Shown here in pieces: positions 9,251 to 18,347 of a stretch of 64,000 bases of DNA. The number at the start of each line of letters is the position of its first letter. Position 1 is the first letter of the stretch. Origin of the DNA: Thermodesulfovibrionia bacterium (GTDB lineage Bacteria; Nitrospirota; Thermodesulfovibrionia; UBA6902); assembly GCA_030646035.1 (NCBI GenBank), contig JAUSMY010000010.1, forward strand, positions 62,001 through 126,000, written 5' to 3'. The notes below the pieces were generated by a model that was not told where the DNA came from, did not search any database, and saw only the letters and a list, made by a program, of their open reading frames with translations. The position numbers and the translations under genes were made by a program.

Positions 9251-9365
9251 AACTTTCCAACTAAATCAATAACAGGTTTTTCATTAAATTGCCTCAATTT
9301 TTTTTATAGAAAGGACTATGCTTTAGATTTAGATTACTTAATATAAAACTATATATATTATACAT

Positions 9366-9395
9366 TTGACAACCTCTAATCCCATGTTTTATAGT
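9366..9395 (+). promoter_or_regulatory. Candidate sigma-70 promoter for the lipoprotein gene (distal)
   Basis: TTGACA at 9366-9371 and TATAGT at 9390-9395 are separated by 18 bases in an AT-rich intergenic region, about 70 bases upstream of the lipoprotein start. The -35 box is a perfect consensus match. Confidence 0.45.
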
Positions 9396-9418
9396 AAAGC
9401 GTTTTATATTCAAAATCA

Positions 9419-9448
9419 TTGACAAATCTTGAAATATTTTATTTATAA
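9419..9448 (+). promoter_or_regulatory. Candidate sigma-70 promoter for the lipoprotein gene (proximal)
   Basis: A second perfect TTGACA at 9419-9424 is followed by TTATAA at 9443-9448. Transcription from it would begin close to the AAAGGGGG ribosome binding site, leaving a very short leader, so the distal site is the better candidate. Confidence 0.3.
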
Positions 9449-9464
9449 AGGGGGATATTAAACG

Positions 9465-11945
9465 ATGAATGCTTTAAGGTTGAACAAAAGAAAATCAGTT
9501 CTTTTTATACTTTTGACCCTGATGACAGGCCTGAGTTTTTTACTGACAGGCTGCGGTAATGGCCCTACAGGAAAGGTTGAAGAACCCAATGCAGGTATAT
9601 TTGCAATTGACTTCAACGAAACCCCGCCTGACACAAGTCCAACGGCAACAGTTAAAGAATGTGAGGTTACAATAAGCTGGTACAACACCTATTTTGGAAC
9701 ATCAGAAGCCCCTGTTACATGTGCAGACCTTGGCAAGACAACTGATCCTTTAGCATGTTCTGTGCCTACGGATAAAGCCAATGAATATTGTACTGATGGC
9801 AGCTTTCCGACTTATACCGGAGGGTCCACTCGTACCGCAAAGGTTCAAGAGTGCAGGGTCACTTCCGGCTTTACAAAATATACTTTTTACGGCTCTAATA
9901 CCGCTCCGACGACCTGTGCTGATCTTGGAATAGTAGGCCCGGCAGAAACATGCGCTGCTACAGACGGTTCAGGTGATACCCCTGATGAGGGTAATCAGAT
10001 ATGCGAAGATTTTACTGATGCTGTTGAAGTCGGATTTGCTGCAATGGGGCAAAGTCTTCCGAGTTTAGCTGATAAAGAATTTACTGTCGAAGCATGGCTA
10101 AAGAGACAATCTGATCCTTTGAAAGGCGCTATTTTTTCAAGAGTTTCCGACTGGAATGGCATAAGTTTATACGTTGATGCTAACAAGCCTGCATTTGGAA
10201 TGAGAAAGTGCATATCCCCTTCTGCTCGTCCTGTTTACATTGTGCAAAGCAGCACAGCGCTGGCTGATAATGAATGGCACCATGTCGCAGCTACGCTTGT
10301 TGCAGAGGACCATACATCTCTTCATGATGCTTGCGCAACAACCTATAATGCTAAAACAACCTCTATAGCTGTTGACACTAATGACAAGATCCATATTGTT
10401 TTTGTAGATGAACTAACCAAGGATCTGATGTATGCGACAAATGCCGGAGTAGCAGGATCTTCTTTTATTGTTCAGACAATATATTTAGATGCGGATATCG
10501 GCACATATATTTCATTGGCATTAGATAGTAATAATAAGGCTCATGTCAGTTTCCAGAACATAACCGTGCCAACTGCTGGAGGAACAGACTTTAATCTGAT
10601 GTATGCAACAAATGCTGATGGCGCATGGACAGCTACAACAATTGACATACTGGGGAATAGCGGTGAATATAACTCTATAGCAGTAGATTCATCAGACAAG
10701 GTGCATATAAGTTATAAAAATACGTCGAATAATGATGTTTATTATGCAACAAACAAGACCGGGCCATGGGTTACGGAGCAGATTGAGGATTTGGATTTTG
10801 GGCACTCAGAGAATGCCAAATATATCTCTATTGCATTAGATTCATCAGGCAAGGTCAATATGCTTTATTTTGGTGATATGTCGGGGAATGGGTCAGCTCC
10901 ACGCATCAGAATTGCTTCTAACGCCACAGGCTCATGGGTAAAAAACCGCATTAGCGGTACGATTTCAGGGCTTGCTAACATGTCACTGGCAATAGATACA
11001 TCGGTTTCCCCAAATAAGTTTCATGTAGCATATTACAATACAAATGACCTCTTGTATACAACTTGTTCGTCTGCAGATTGCACGGTTACTGCCAACTGGT
11101 CAGTGGCGGCAACAATTGACAATGGCGTCACAAACATCGTAGGCAACTACCCGTCGCTTGTTTTCAAATCCGGCAAATTGCATGTCAGTTACTATGATGC
11201 AACACTTTCTGACCTTAAATATTCCTCATGCTCTGCAAGCTGCACTTCAGGCCCAAGCTGGACAGCCACGACTCCTGTTGACGCTGCAAACGACGTGGGT
11301 AAATTCAATGACATAGCGATAGACTCGTCAGGCAAGGCGCATATAAGTTATTTCGATGCGACCACTTACGCCCTTAAATATGCCGATAATACCCTTGGTA
11401 GCTGGGCGACGTCAGTAATCTCAACTGACGGCAGAAAACAGATACCGCATTTAGACCTATATGTAGATGGCGAATATGAAGGCTGTGCGGCAACAATGGA
11501 GAATTATTCTGATTCTCTTACCTACCAGCAGACCGGCAGTTGTATAGACAAAACAGATAACACTACCGGAGAACTAAAAGAAACCATTGAGTTGATAGGT
11601 TCTCATTCAGGTTGGGGTGTGGTAACTCCTGAATTCCCGATTAATGGATTTACCAAACTCAATGCAGTTGTTGATGACGTAAGACTCTGGAGCACATCAA
11701 GAACAGTACTCGAAATTAATACGTGTATGGCGCAGGAACTTAGCGTAACACCCGGCACCTGCGGGATCGATAACCAAATACTAAAGGGTTATTGGAAATT
11801 TAACGGCGGCAGCGGCTTAACCGTTGCGGATCACTCAGGATCCGGCAACAGCGGAAGCAAATACTATTGTGATTATAATTGTACTTTCACGGATGCTACG
11901 AGCTTGGACTGGTTTGGCGGCTGGACTACTGACAGTCCATTTTAG
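9465..11945 (+). CDS. Secreted lipoprotein: LamG-like domain with an inserted seven-repeat beta-propeller
   Basis: An 826-residue exported lipoprotein. The signal peptide ends in the lipobox LTGC with the lipidated Cys at residue 30. Two related Cys-rich modules follow (about 60-119 and 124-186, four Cys each). The first half of a concanavalin A/LamG-like jelly roll (about 190-285: EFTVEAWLKRQ to EWHHVAATLV) is interrupted by seven repeats of about 50 residues (297-657). Each repeat has the pattern S-I-A-x-D-S-x-x-K-x-H-I-S-Y followed by a YATN or similar strand and a Trp. The jelly roll then resumes at HLDLYVDGEYEG (662-673) and ends with VVDDVRLWSTSRT and GYWKFNGGSG. Seven such repeats fit a seven-bladed propeller. 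Sugar or surface binding is inferred from the fold. It has its own promoter region and terminator. Confidence 0.82.
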   Translation: MNALRLNKRKSVLFILLTLMTGLSFLLTGCGNGPTGKVEEPNAGIFAIDFNETPPDTSPTATVKECEVTISWYNTYFGTSEAPVTCADLGKTTDPLACSVPTDKANEYCTDGSFPTYTGGSTRTAKVQECRVTSGFTKYTFYGSNTAPTTCADLGIVGPAETCAATDGSGDTPDEGNQICEDFTDAVEVGFAAMGQSLPSLADKEFTVEAWLKRQSDPLKGAIFSRVSDWNGISLYVDANKPAFGMRKCISPSARPVYIVQSSTALADNEWHHVAATLVAEDHTSLHDACATTYNAKTTSIAVDTNDKIHIVFVDELTKDLMYATNAGVAGSSFIVQTIYLDADIGTYISLALDSNNKAHVSFQNITVPTAGGTDFNLMYATNADGAWTATTIDILGNSGEYNSIAVDSSDKVHISYKNTSNNDVYYATNKTGPWVTEQIEDLDFGHSENAKYISIALDSSGKVNMLYFGDMSGNGSAPRIRIASNATGSWVKNRISGTISGLANMSLAIDTSVSPNKFHVAYYNTNDLLYTTCSSADCTVTANWSVAATIDNGVTNIVGNYPSLVFKSGKLHVSYYDATLSDLKYSSCSASCTSGPSWTATTPVDAANDVGKFNDIAIDSSGKAHISYFDATTYALKYADNTLGSWATSVISTDGRKQIPHLDLYVDGEYEGCAATMENYSDSLTYQQTGSCIDKTDNTTGELKETIELIGSHSGWGVVTPEFPINGFTKLNAVVDDVRLWSTSRTVLEINTCMAQELSVTPGTCGIDNQILKGYWKFNGGSGLTVADHSGSGNSGSKYYCDYNCTFTDATSLDWFGGWTTDSPF
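9642..10022 (+). repeat. Two tandem Cys-rich protein modules in the lipoprotein
   Basis: Residues 60-119 and 124-186 share the order (T-A-x-V-x-E-C), (A-P-x-T-C-A-D-L-G) and two further Cys. The cysteines are C66, C86, C98, C109 and C130, C151, C163, C180. The duplication suggests two small disulfide-bonded domains between the lipid anchor and the LamG-like domain. Confidence 0.65.
10353..11435 (+). repeat. Seven ~50-residue propeller repeats in the lipoprotein
   Basis: Repeat starts are visible at about residues 299, 349, 404, 455, 506, 563 and 615. Shared elements are D-S-x-x-K-x-H-x-S-Y and a downstream L-x-Y-A-T-N-type strand. Repeats 5 and 6 each carry an extra Cys pair (CSSADC, CSASC). 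The repeat number fits a seven-bladed beta-propeller. Confidence 0.65.
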
Positions 11946-11970
11946 CAGATAAAGTTTTTTGGATTTCAGA

Positions 11971-12003
11971 AAAAGGGGTGACAACAGTCACCCCTTTTTT
12001 TTT
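11971..12003 (+). terminator. Strong Rho-independent terminator after the lipoprotein gene
   Basis: AAAAGGGGTGAC and GTCACCCCTTTT form a perfect 12-base stem with an AACA loop, followed by a long T run. It marks the left edge of the AT-rich glycan island. Confidence 0.93.
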
Positions 12004-12118
12004 AAACTGCGCTCATATTCCTATAAATCTAAAGACCATTCTATAAATGCTATAATAAAAAATTATTTCATATAACTTCCTAATTATTTGGAACAATCTT
12101 TTTCAGAACTATAAGTAA

Positions 12119-13975
12119 ATGCATATTAAGAAATTCATTGATCATGTAACAAAATCTAAATCCAGAACAATAATTTTTCTATTTTTAATATCCCTTATTA
12201 TCCGCCTTTTGTTTTTAATACCTTTTTATATCTACGATATCCCTCTCATAACCGATGAAAATGAATACATGGACCGTGCCATTGGATATGAACACATTCT
12301 CAGTGATCTATCGGATTCGCACTCTCCTTCACCTGAGATGCGCCAGCGTGCGTATGGCTATGGAAATTGGCCTCCCCTTCACCCTTTTCTTTTAGGGCTC
12401 ATGGCTTTCATTTTCGGCAAACACATCATTGTAACGCGGCTCCTCATGGTTGTACTCTCCGCAATTACAACATCCATTATCTATCTTATAGCTTCAAGGC
12501 TCGTGACAACAAAGGCAGCGCTCGCTGCCGCACTCATTCATATGTTTTATGTCTCTTATATCGCTTTCTCGCATTACATTCTGTCGGAAACAACTTATAT
12601 TTTTTTCCTTATGTCTTCCGTTTACTTTGCATTGTTGCTATATGACAAACAGAAGCAGAAAAACGCTGTTTGGTATGCTGTTTTCTCCGGCCTATTCCTG
12701 GGTTTGTGCGGCATTACCAGGCCAGCGGTACTGCCTTTCCTTTTTATTATCCCCTTCTGGCTTATAATATTTTTAAAGGGCAGAAAACGCAAAATACTCC
12801 TCACATCTGTTTTTGTCATATCCTATCTCACCATCCTTGTCCCTTGGCAAACTTATCTTATCAAAAAAGAGCAAAGCCCCGGAATTCTAACAAATATAAC
12901 CGGATGGTATGCCCACATAGGAAATAACCCTTGGATACCGGATGGATACGGGTCATCATGGCAGCATGACAGCCGTGGCCCCATGGTCGAAGCTGCGCAG
13001 GAATACAGCAGTGCACATCCGGGGACAGAGTTTGACCAGGCCCAGCGCATACTGGCGTCAGAGGAAATCAAAAAAGATTTCAAGGCTTTTATTATCAGGG
13101 GAATATATAAATTAAGAATGTTCTGGTCAGTAGACATTTTTGTTTTAATCCGTCTCTTCTATGCAGCTTATCCGCCGATACCTCAGGCAGCTGCAGCTTT
13201 TATATTGTGCATTACACTTATCAGCTATATTGTTATTCTCTTACTTGCAGTTTACGGCTTATTGGCCAAGAGTTCTGAGTTTTCTAAAAAAAACCTTATC
13301 CTCTTAATGGTGCTTGGCGGAATGGCGCCTTCTTTTGTCGCATTTGGAGTATCAAGGTTTAATCTGCCGCTCTTTGCCCTTTTACTGCCTTTTGCAGGAT
13401 ACGGCGCAGTAAATATTAAACAATCCCTGTCATTGCCACGCAAAACTGCTATGGCGCTGATAACCACTCTTGTTTTGGTTGCAGTATTAACAAGCTTTCC
13501 CCTTGTGCTTGGAGTATATCTGAAGCCATCAAGCCACTACTGCGGGCTGATATTGAAAATAGACAACATGCTCGGTACTAGTACAGACTGCGTTGATAAA
13601 GTAATATTTAGAGCTTCTGAACCTCTGCAACCATACGCCATAAATATAGAAACAGACTCCGAAGGGTACTCGTTTAACCTGACTCAAAACGATATGTGGA
13701 CACGTGTCCCGGGTATTCATAACTACAAGTGGGACATTTCTTCTGAAAACAGAATGTTGCGATTAGATATTTATGCAAATCATACATCTGCACCTTTGGA
13801 GATGAAAATCTACCAGGAAAAGCCCGAACAGTCAGTCATTATTTATCCTATTACTATGGGCGCGTGGCGGAAATGGCAGCCTTCTGGATTGAAAGGAGTC
13901 GAATACATGTGGCTTGGCGGAGGAATGGGCGTTAGAAACAAGCTTCCTGATGATAAGCTTTTCAGCTTTGAATAA
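12119..13975 (+). CDS. Membrane glycosyltransferase, GT39/ArnT-like (PMT_2 family)
   Basis: A 618-residue GT-C fold transferase with about 11 membrane segments. The first periplasmic loop holds the acidic motif ITDENEYMDRA (about residues 42-52), the position of the metal-binding or catalytic acid in PMT/ArnT enzymes. NWPPLHPFLLGL follows at about residue 85. Such enzymes take a sugar from a polyprenyl-phosphate donor and transfer it to lipid, glycan or protein on the outer face of the inner membrane. The C-terminal 150 residues are soluble and probably periplasmic. Donor and acceptor cannot be read from sequence. It is the first gene of the AT-rich island and is followed on the same strand by an AftB-like protein after 73 bases. 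No clear ribosome binding site precedes the ATG. Confidence 0.8.
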   Translation: MHIKKFIDHVTKSKSRTIIFLFLISLIIRLLFLIPFYIYDIPLITDENEYMDRAIGYEHILSDLSDSHSPSPEMRQRAYGYGNWPPLHPFLLGLMAFIFGKHIIVTRLLMVVLSAITTSIIYLIASRLVTTKAALAAALIHMFYVSYIAFSHYILSETTYIFFLMSSVYFALLLYDKQKQKNAVWYAVFSGLFLGLCGITRPAVLPFLFIIPFWLIIFLKGRKRKILLTSVFVISYLTILVPWQTYLIKKEQSPGILTNITGWYAHIGNNPWIPDGYGSSWQHDSRGPMVEAAQEYSSAHPGTEFDQAQRILASEEIKKDFKAFIIRGIYKLRMFWSVDIFVLIRLFYAAYPPIPQAAAAFILCITLISYIVILLLAVYGLLAKSSEFSKKNLILLMVLGGMAPSFVAFGVSRFNLPLFALLLPFAGYGAVNIKQSLSLPRKTAMALITTLVLVAVLTSFPLVLGVYLKPSSHYCGLILKIDNMLGTSTDCVDKVIFRASEPLQPYAINIETDSEGYSFNLTQNDMWTRVPGIHNYKWDISSENRMLRLDIYANHTSAPLEMKIYQEKPEQSVIIYPITMGAWRKWQPSGLKGVEYMWLGGGMGVRNKLPDDKLFSFE

Positions 13976-14048
13976 TAATGATCTTACCCCAATCTTTTAG
14001 AAATATGCCATAATTGATACTTCTGAAAATTTAATATAATAGAGAAGG

Positions 14049-15941
14049 TTGAAAGCCGAGGTTATGGAACTAAAGTGGACTAAAATTGATGCGATAATGC
14101 TTACATGCCTTATAACAATGCTATTTTGTTTGATAGCGGGATGGAGTGCATATAACCTCTATGGGCATCAATTTATTCAGACATTATATGAAGGAGGGGC
14201 AGAAAATGGCCTCCTGAAGAGATTTGACCTCATGAAAGGCCGTAATGATTATCCACTGGAGAGTTTTATTGCTAAAGCAGATTGGATATTTTCTGAGATC
14301 ATAAGCCTTGCATCTGCACTATTTATTTTCTTCTTAGCTTTCTCGTTGTATTTATTTATTCAAAAAGATAAATATTACATGCCCAAACCAATAGAATGGT
14401 TTTATTTTTTGGTTGGGTTGTTCCTCATCCAATGGTACTTCTGGTTTATGGATGATATTTACGTGCTTTTCAGGTATATAGATAATTTTCTCTTTCTTGA
14501 TTTAGGCTTTGTTTATAATCAGGGGGAATATGTTGAGGGTTACAGCAGTCCGTTCTGGGCAGTTTTTATTACCTTGCTGAGAGCTACCAAGCTAAGCTAC
14601 TGGGCGATCTTCAGGCTATTGTCAGTTGTATTTTTTGTGCTTTTCTGGTTTATGCTTGTGCAGCTTAACAGAAAACTTTCTTCGGGTAAAACTGTTGTGA
14701 ATTTCCCTTTGGCATATCTTGCATTAAATTATGCAGTTCTTACTTATTTTTCGTCAGGGATGGAATCAACAATTGTTCAAATAATCGCAGTTGCCTATGC
14801 ATTATATATACTTAACCCGTCTTCCATAATGTTGCAGATACTATTAGCTTTATCCCCATTTATCCGGCATGAACTCATTATCCCTTTTGCTCTCTGTTCT
14901 TTATGGACCTGGCTGTATTACAAGGAATTTCCTTTCAGAATGGTCTTTATGTCAATAGCTTTCGTCGGCTCGTGGGTATTATTCACTATCTATTATTACG
15001 CTGATATATTTCCGAATACTTTCTACCTGAAAGACATGGTCGACATTAATGGCGGACTCGCATACGTACACGAGACATTACATACTTATCAATTTTATAC
15101 TGTTGCTGCCATTTTTTTATCTCTAATTGTTTTACTAAGACGAAAACATGTTCATCTTGAATTAGCACAACGTATGATGATGATTGTAGCTTCATTGCCA
15201 ATAATACTATATGTAATAAAAATAGGAGGAGACTGGGCGCATTATCGTTATGTGGCTTTCCCTTTCATACTTACTGTTTGCGCTTTTTCCGGCATAATGG
15301 AAAAATTCATTGAAACATATAATCTAAATAAATATAAACTAATCTCTCCACTGGTGGGGATAGCTATTTCGGTTGCTGTTTTTTTTCTATATCCGCCTCA
15401 ACTTGACAGACACCCTGTTTTTATAACACCTGAAAATGCAAAAGCTACAAGGATAGGAAGAATCTATGACGCTGCCCAAGGGAATATAAGACAAGAATTG
15501 TACCCAAACTACCTGGATTGGGGCTCAATGGTTAACATTAAGATGATGCAGGAATACAAACAACTGCATAATGAATTTAAATATGAAGACACGATTGAAG
15601 CATTTGGCTGTAAGTTCGCTTATATCGCTTTCAACAAAAAAATCATACATCGATTAGGCCTGACAGATGCAATTTTAGCCCATACAGATATGAAGTCTGA
15701 TTTGCCGGCACATAAATTTGGATTGAGGCCTTTAGGTGATGACCTTATAGCAATACATAAATCATCTGCATTTATTGGGACAGGCATGTATCGAAAGGCG
15801 GTTGAAGATGGGAGTGCGCCTGAATGGATAAAAAAGAATTTAGCAAGTATTGAGATAATTGAACGCAAAATCTATAATAACCATGATCTTGTGGAGAATC
15901 TAAAACTTGCGTTCACCTTTCCACCTAAAATCAAACCCTGA
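14049..15941 (+). CDS. Polytopic glycosyltransferase, AftB/GT89-like
   Basis: A 630-residue membrane protein with about 12 segments. The diagnostic block is FMDDIYVLFRYIDNF followed by VYNQGEYVEGYSSPFW (about residues 135-178). A later KIGGDWAHYRYVAFP corresponds to the GGD segment. The same pattern occurs in mycobacterial AftB, a terminal arabinofuranosyltransferase that uses decaprenyl-phospho-arabinose, and in many uncharacterised bacterial relatives. A second member of the family lies at 34492-36132. With DprE1- and DprE2-like genes at 47-49 kb, arabinofuranosyl transfer is a plausible inference. An extra N-terminal region of about 110 residues carries two membrane segments. The start is uncertain: TTG at 14049 or ATG at 14064. 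Confidence 0.72.
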   Translation: MKAEVMELKWTKIDAIMLTCLITMLFCLIAGWSAYNLYGHQFIQTLYEGGAENGLLKRFDLMKGRNDYPLESFIAKADWIFSEIISLASALFIFFLAFSLYLFIQKDKYYMPKPIEWFYFLVGLFLIQWYFWFMDDIYVLFRYIDNFLFLDLGFVYNQGEYVEGYSSPFWAVFITLLRATKLSYWAIFRLLSVVFFVLFWFMLVQLNRKLSSGKTVVNFPLAYLALNYAVLTYFSSGMESTIVQIIAVAYALYILNPSSIMLQILLALSPFIRHELIIPFALCSLWTWLYYKEFPFRMVFMSIAFVGSWVLFTIYYYADIFPNTFYLKDMVDINGGLAYVHETLHTYQFYTVAAIFLSLIVLLRRKHVHLELAQRMMMIVASLPIILYVIKIGGDWAHYRYVAFPFILTVCAFSGIMEKFIETYNLNKYKLISPLVGIAISVAVFFLYPPQLDRHPVFITPENAKATRIGRIYDAAQGNIRQELYPNYLDWGSMVNIKMMQEYKQLHNEFKYEDTIEAFGCKFAYIAFNKKIIHRLGLTDAILAHTDMKSDLPAHKFGLRPLGDDLIAIHKSSAFIGTGMYRKAVEDGSAPEWIKKNLASIEIIERKIYNNHDLVENLKLAFTFPPKIKP

Positions 15942-16006
15942 ACCACCCCTTACCACAAATATTGCGTTCATTCAAGTAACATAATGACTTATGTCACGGC
16001 ACAGTT

Positions 16007-17971
16007 TTACCGAATTGTCATATTTTTGTTTGCGCTATCAAGTGCGCTATTTATTAATGATAAAAGCCGATTACCTATCACTGGTTCTTCATAAAAGATA
16101 TTGTCTGTTTCGTCAGGATCGAGTTTTAGATTAAAAAGCAGGGATTTCTTTTCATCTAAATAATAAACAAGCTTGTAGTCGCCCTCCCATACCGCCATAG
16201 AGCCTTTGCTGATCAGGTGGCCAAACGAACGGTTTGTCCTGAACTGCACAGAATAAATCGGACGTGGATCAAGCGGATTCCCTTCTATTAAACTAGACAG
16301 AGATCGCCCTTCCATCCATTCTGGTGTCGGTATCTTTGCAAGTTCAAGTATGGTAGGTGCAATATCAATTTGTTCAACAGGCATATCTAATATTTTACCG
16401 TTAATTTCTTCAGGCATCTTAATTATTAAAGGAATATCCACAAGAGGGGCATAAAGATGAGGGCCGGCATGGCCTAAGAAATTATGTGAAAAACTCTCTC
16501 CATGGTCAGCAGAAAGGATTATAATTGTGTTAGACAAATCAGTAACTTTACCAAGACGTGATAAAAACAACTCAAATTCTTTGTCACAATATAGAATAAA
16601 TTCATCATATCGTTTTTTTAATATATCAATGTCTGCCTGTTTTTCAGGGTCATATTCCTTGTTAAAAGTAAAATTGCTCCATTGTTGCTGATTTGAATTA
16701 AATTTCTCACCATCTCCAAAAAAACCGCTATAGGGATTCGGAGGCAAATATTCAAAATGCGGAGCCCATAGATGCAGCCATGCAAAATAAGGTTTCTGTG
16801 ACCTGTTTTGTTTTTCTTTGGAAATATAGTCCAGAAAGTTATTAAATACTATTTCAGGCGTAGCGTATGTTGTGTGAAAAAATGGACGATATGAATCAAT
16901 ATAATTAGCAAAGAAACTGCCTACAATCCATACGTGTGCAATCGGCCTGTCTAATAATAAATCAGTCAGCTTATTAAACCAGAATTCATGAGGTAGCCAA
17001 AATGTTTGATATTTATCTTTTTTTAAAAAAGCATCCTGAATTCCCAATGTATATGGATGAGCATATCTGTTTTGTACAAAGCTGTAAGTATCATAACCAT
17101 TATCCTTAAGCGTTTTAGGCAAGCTGTTTTCAACATTATTTACAGGACGGTAAAATACATCATTCCAGACACGATGCGTCCACACCCTTTGCCCTGTCAT
17201 AAGGCTTAGTGTAGCAGGTGTTGTCCAGTTGGATGCTGAATACACCTTGTTAAAAACAATGGCGCTTTTTGCCCATTCTGTTAAGAAAGGAGTGGTGGGA
17301 CGTTCGTAGCCATATAACTGCATATTATGGGAAGTCAAGGAATCAAATATCACTAAAATAATATTGGGACGAGTAGATGATTTTATATATTCTTTGGAAA
17401 GGTCATTACTGCCAGAAATCATATTGTTATTAGATGGAGTGTTACTTAATAACGAACAAGGCAAGGCAATAACAAGTAGGACAATAAAAAACCAGACAAG
17501 AGGGGTGATCCGGCTATTCAGCCCCTCCAATGTTTTTACTATATATTTCGTAACATCCTTTCGTATGAACCAATAGAAAACTGCCGCAATCACAAAACCT
17601 GAACTTATGATTAATATACGATTTATTCCTATAAAATGACTGATGGAAAAATTGCTAAAAAAAACCCTCTTTAAACTGATGGGAATCACAACAAAAATAA
17701 AAATAAAGATCAAATATTCTAATCGGATAGGAAGGAGGGATTTGGGGATTGTTTTATACAGCAAATATATAATTATCCACCCTAATAAAGCAGAAACAGC
17801 TCCGACAAATGTCCATATAATATATACCAATGACAAGTCAGGCAGGAAATCAATAAAATGCATGTAATAGGAATACCCATCCCAATTATAGAACGCATCT
17901 TTTATAAACAGGAGTGAAAATAATGTAAATACTACTCGAAGAAGGATTATAAGAGACTTCTTAGCTGTCAA
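16007..17971 (-). CDS. Sulfatase-fold membrane phosphotransferase-like protein, paralogue 1
   Basis: A 654-residue protein with five N-terminal membrane segments (about 7-26, 44-72, 86-100, 117-135, 158-176) and a periplasmic alkaline-phosphatase-superfamily domain from about residue 200. Metal-site landmarks are D210 (LVIFDSL) and D489-H490 (SADHGESF). Where true sulfatases have the formylglycine motif CxPxR, this protein has T250-T-P-A-T254 (NWTTPATLS), so both the Cys and the Arg are missing. A Thr nucleophile is typical of LtaS/EptA-type phospho-headgroup transferases, so transfer of a phosphate-linked group to a surface glycan fits better than sulfate removal. The start is a TTG lying inside the stop region of the YIDP gene (11-base overlap), so the two are coupled. 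Three paralogues lie at 49.5-55.7 kb. Confidence 0.78.
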   Translation of the reverse strand: MTAKKSLIILLRVVFTLFSLLFIKDAFYNWDGYSYYMHFIDFLPDLSLVYIIWTFVGAVSALLGWIIIYLLYKTIPKSLLPIRLEYLIFIFIFVVIPISLKRVFFSNFSISHFIGINRILIISSGFVIAAVFYWFIRKDVTKYIVKTLEGLNSRITPLVWFFIVLLVIALPCSLLSNTPSNNNMISGSNDLSKEYIKSSTRPNIILVIFDSLTSHNMQLYGYERPTTPFLTEWAKSAIVFNKVYSASNWTTPATLSLMTGQRVWTHRVWNDVFYRPVNNVENSLPKTLKDNGYDTYSFVQNRYAHPYTLGIQDAFLKKDKYQTFWLPHEFWFNKLTDLLLDRPIAHVWIVGSFFANYIDSYRPFFHTTYATPEIVFNNFLDYISKEKQNRSQKPYFAWLHLWAPHFEYLPPNPYSGFFGDGEKFNSNQQQWSNFTFNKEYDPEKQADIDILKKRYDEFILYCDKEFELFLSRLGKVTDLSNTIIILSADHGESFSHNFLGHAGPHLYAPLVDIPLIIKMPEEINGKILDMPVEQIDIAPTILELAKIPTPEWMEGRSLSSLIEGNPLDPRPIYSVQFRTNRSFGHLISKGSMAVWEGDYKLVYYLDEKKSLLFNLKLDPDETDNIFYEEPVIGNRLLSLINSALDSANKNMTIR

Positions 17972-18209
17972 TTTTATCTTTGTTTTTCTTGGAAAAGAAA
18001 CCTTTTACAATATTTACAATACGCTTCCAAAATATCACAATAGCTGCAAGTATGCCATATACAAAGGGTAGCACTGATGTGAAGAATATACCCCCTGTAT
18101 TAGGGTCTATATAAGCCTCCGCTTTATCTGGTACAAAAAAGAAGGAAGAAACTACAATCAAGGACATAACATACCTGCAATAACTATTTTTTTCACTATA
18201 ACTCTTCAT
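17961..18209 (-). CDS. Small exported membrane protein with YIDPNTGG motif
   Basis: An 82-residue protein. A signal peptide ends at DKAEA, followed at once by YIDPNTGG, then one membrane segment (VLPFVYGILAAIVIFW) and a basic tail (KRIVNIVKGFFSKKNK). Small proteins with a YIDPGTG start after the signal peptide are often found beside sulfatase-fold or phosphodiesterase genes in polysaccharide clusters; their function is not known to me. The frame reaches back to 18230, but GGAGGG lies just before the ATG at 18209, so I start there. It overlaps the sulfatase-fold gene by 11 bases, which suggests the two products act together at the membrane. Confidence 0.75.
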   Translation of the reverse strand: MKSYSEKNSYCRYVMSLIVVSSFFFVPDKAEAYIDPNTGGIFFTSVLPFVYGILAAIVIFWKRIVNIVKGFFSKKNKDKIDS

Positions 18210-18347
18210 AATCCCTCCAGTGTGAGCCACTTATTATAAATATATTTACTAATTTTATAATAACAACAGGATGCCTTCATAGTCAATAACTCAAACCATC
18301 CAATTTTGCTAAATTCAAGATTGATGAATTGCATTTATATACATTAA

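Noticed and set aside
16007-17971. Annotation as an arylsulfatase
   Set aside because: The CxPxR formylglycine motif is absent; Thr and Thr replace Cys and Arg, and all paralogues agree on the Thr.
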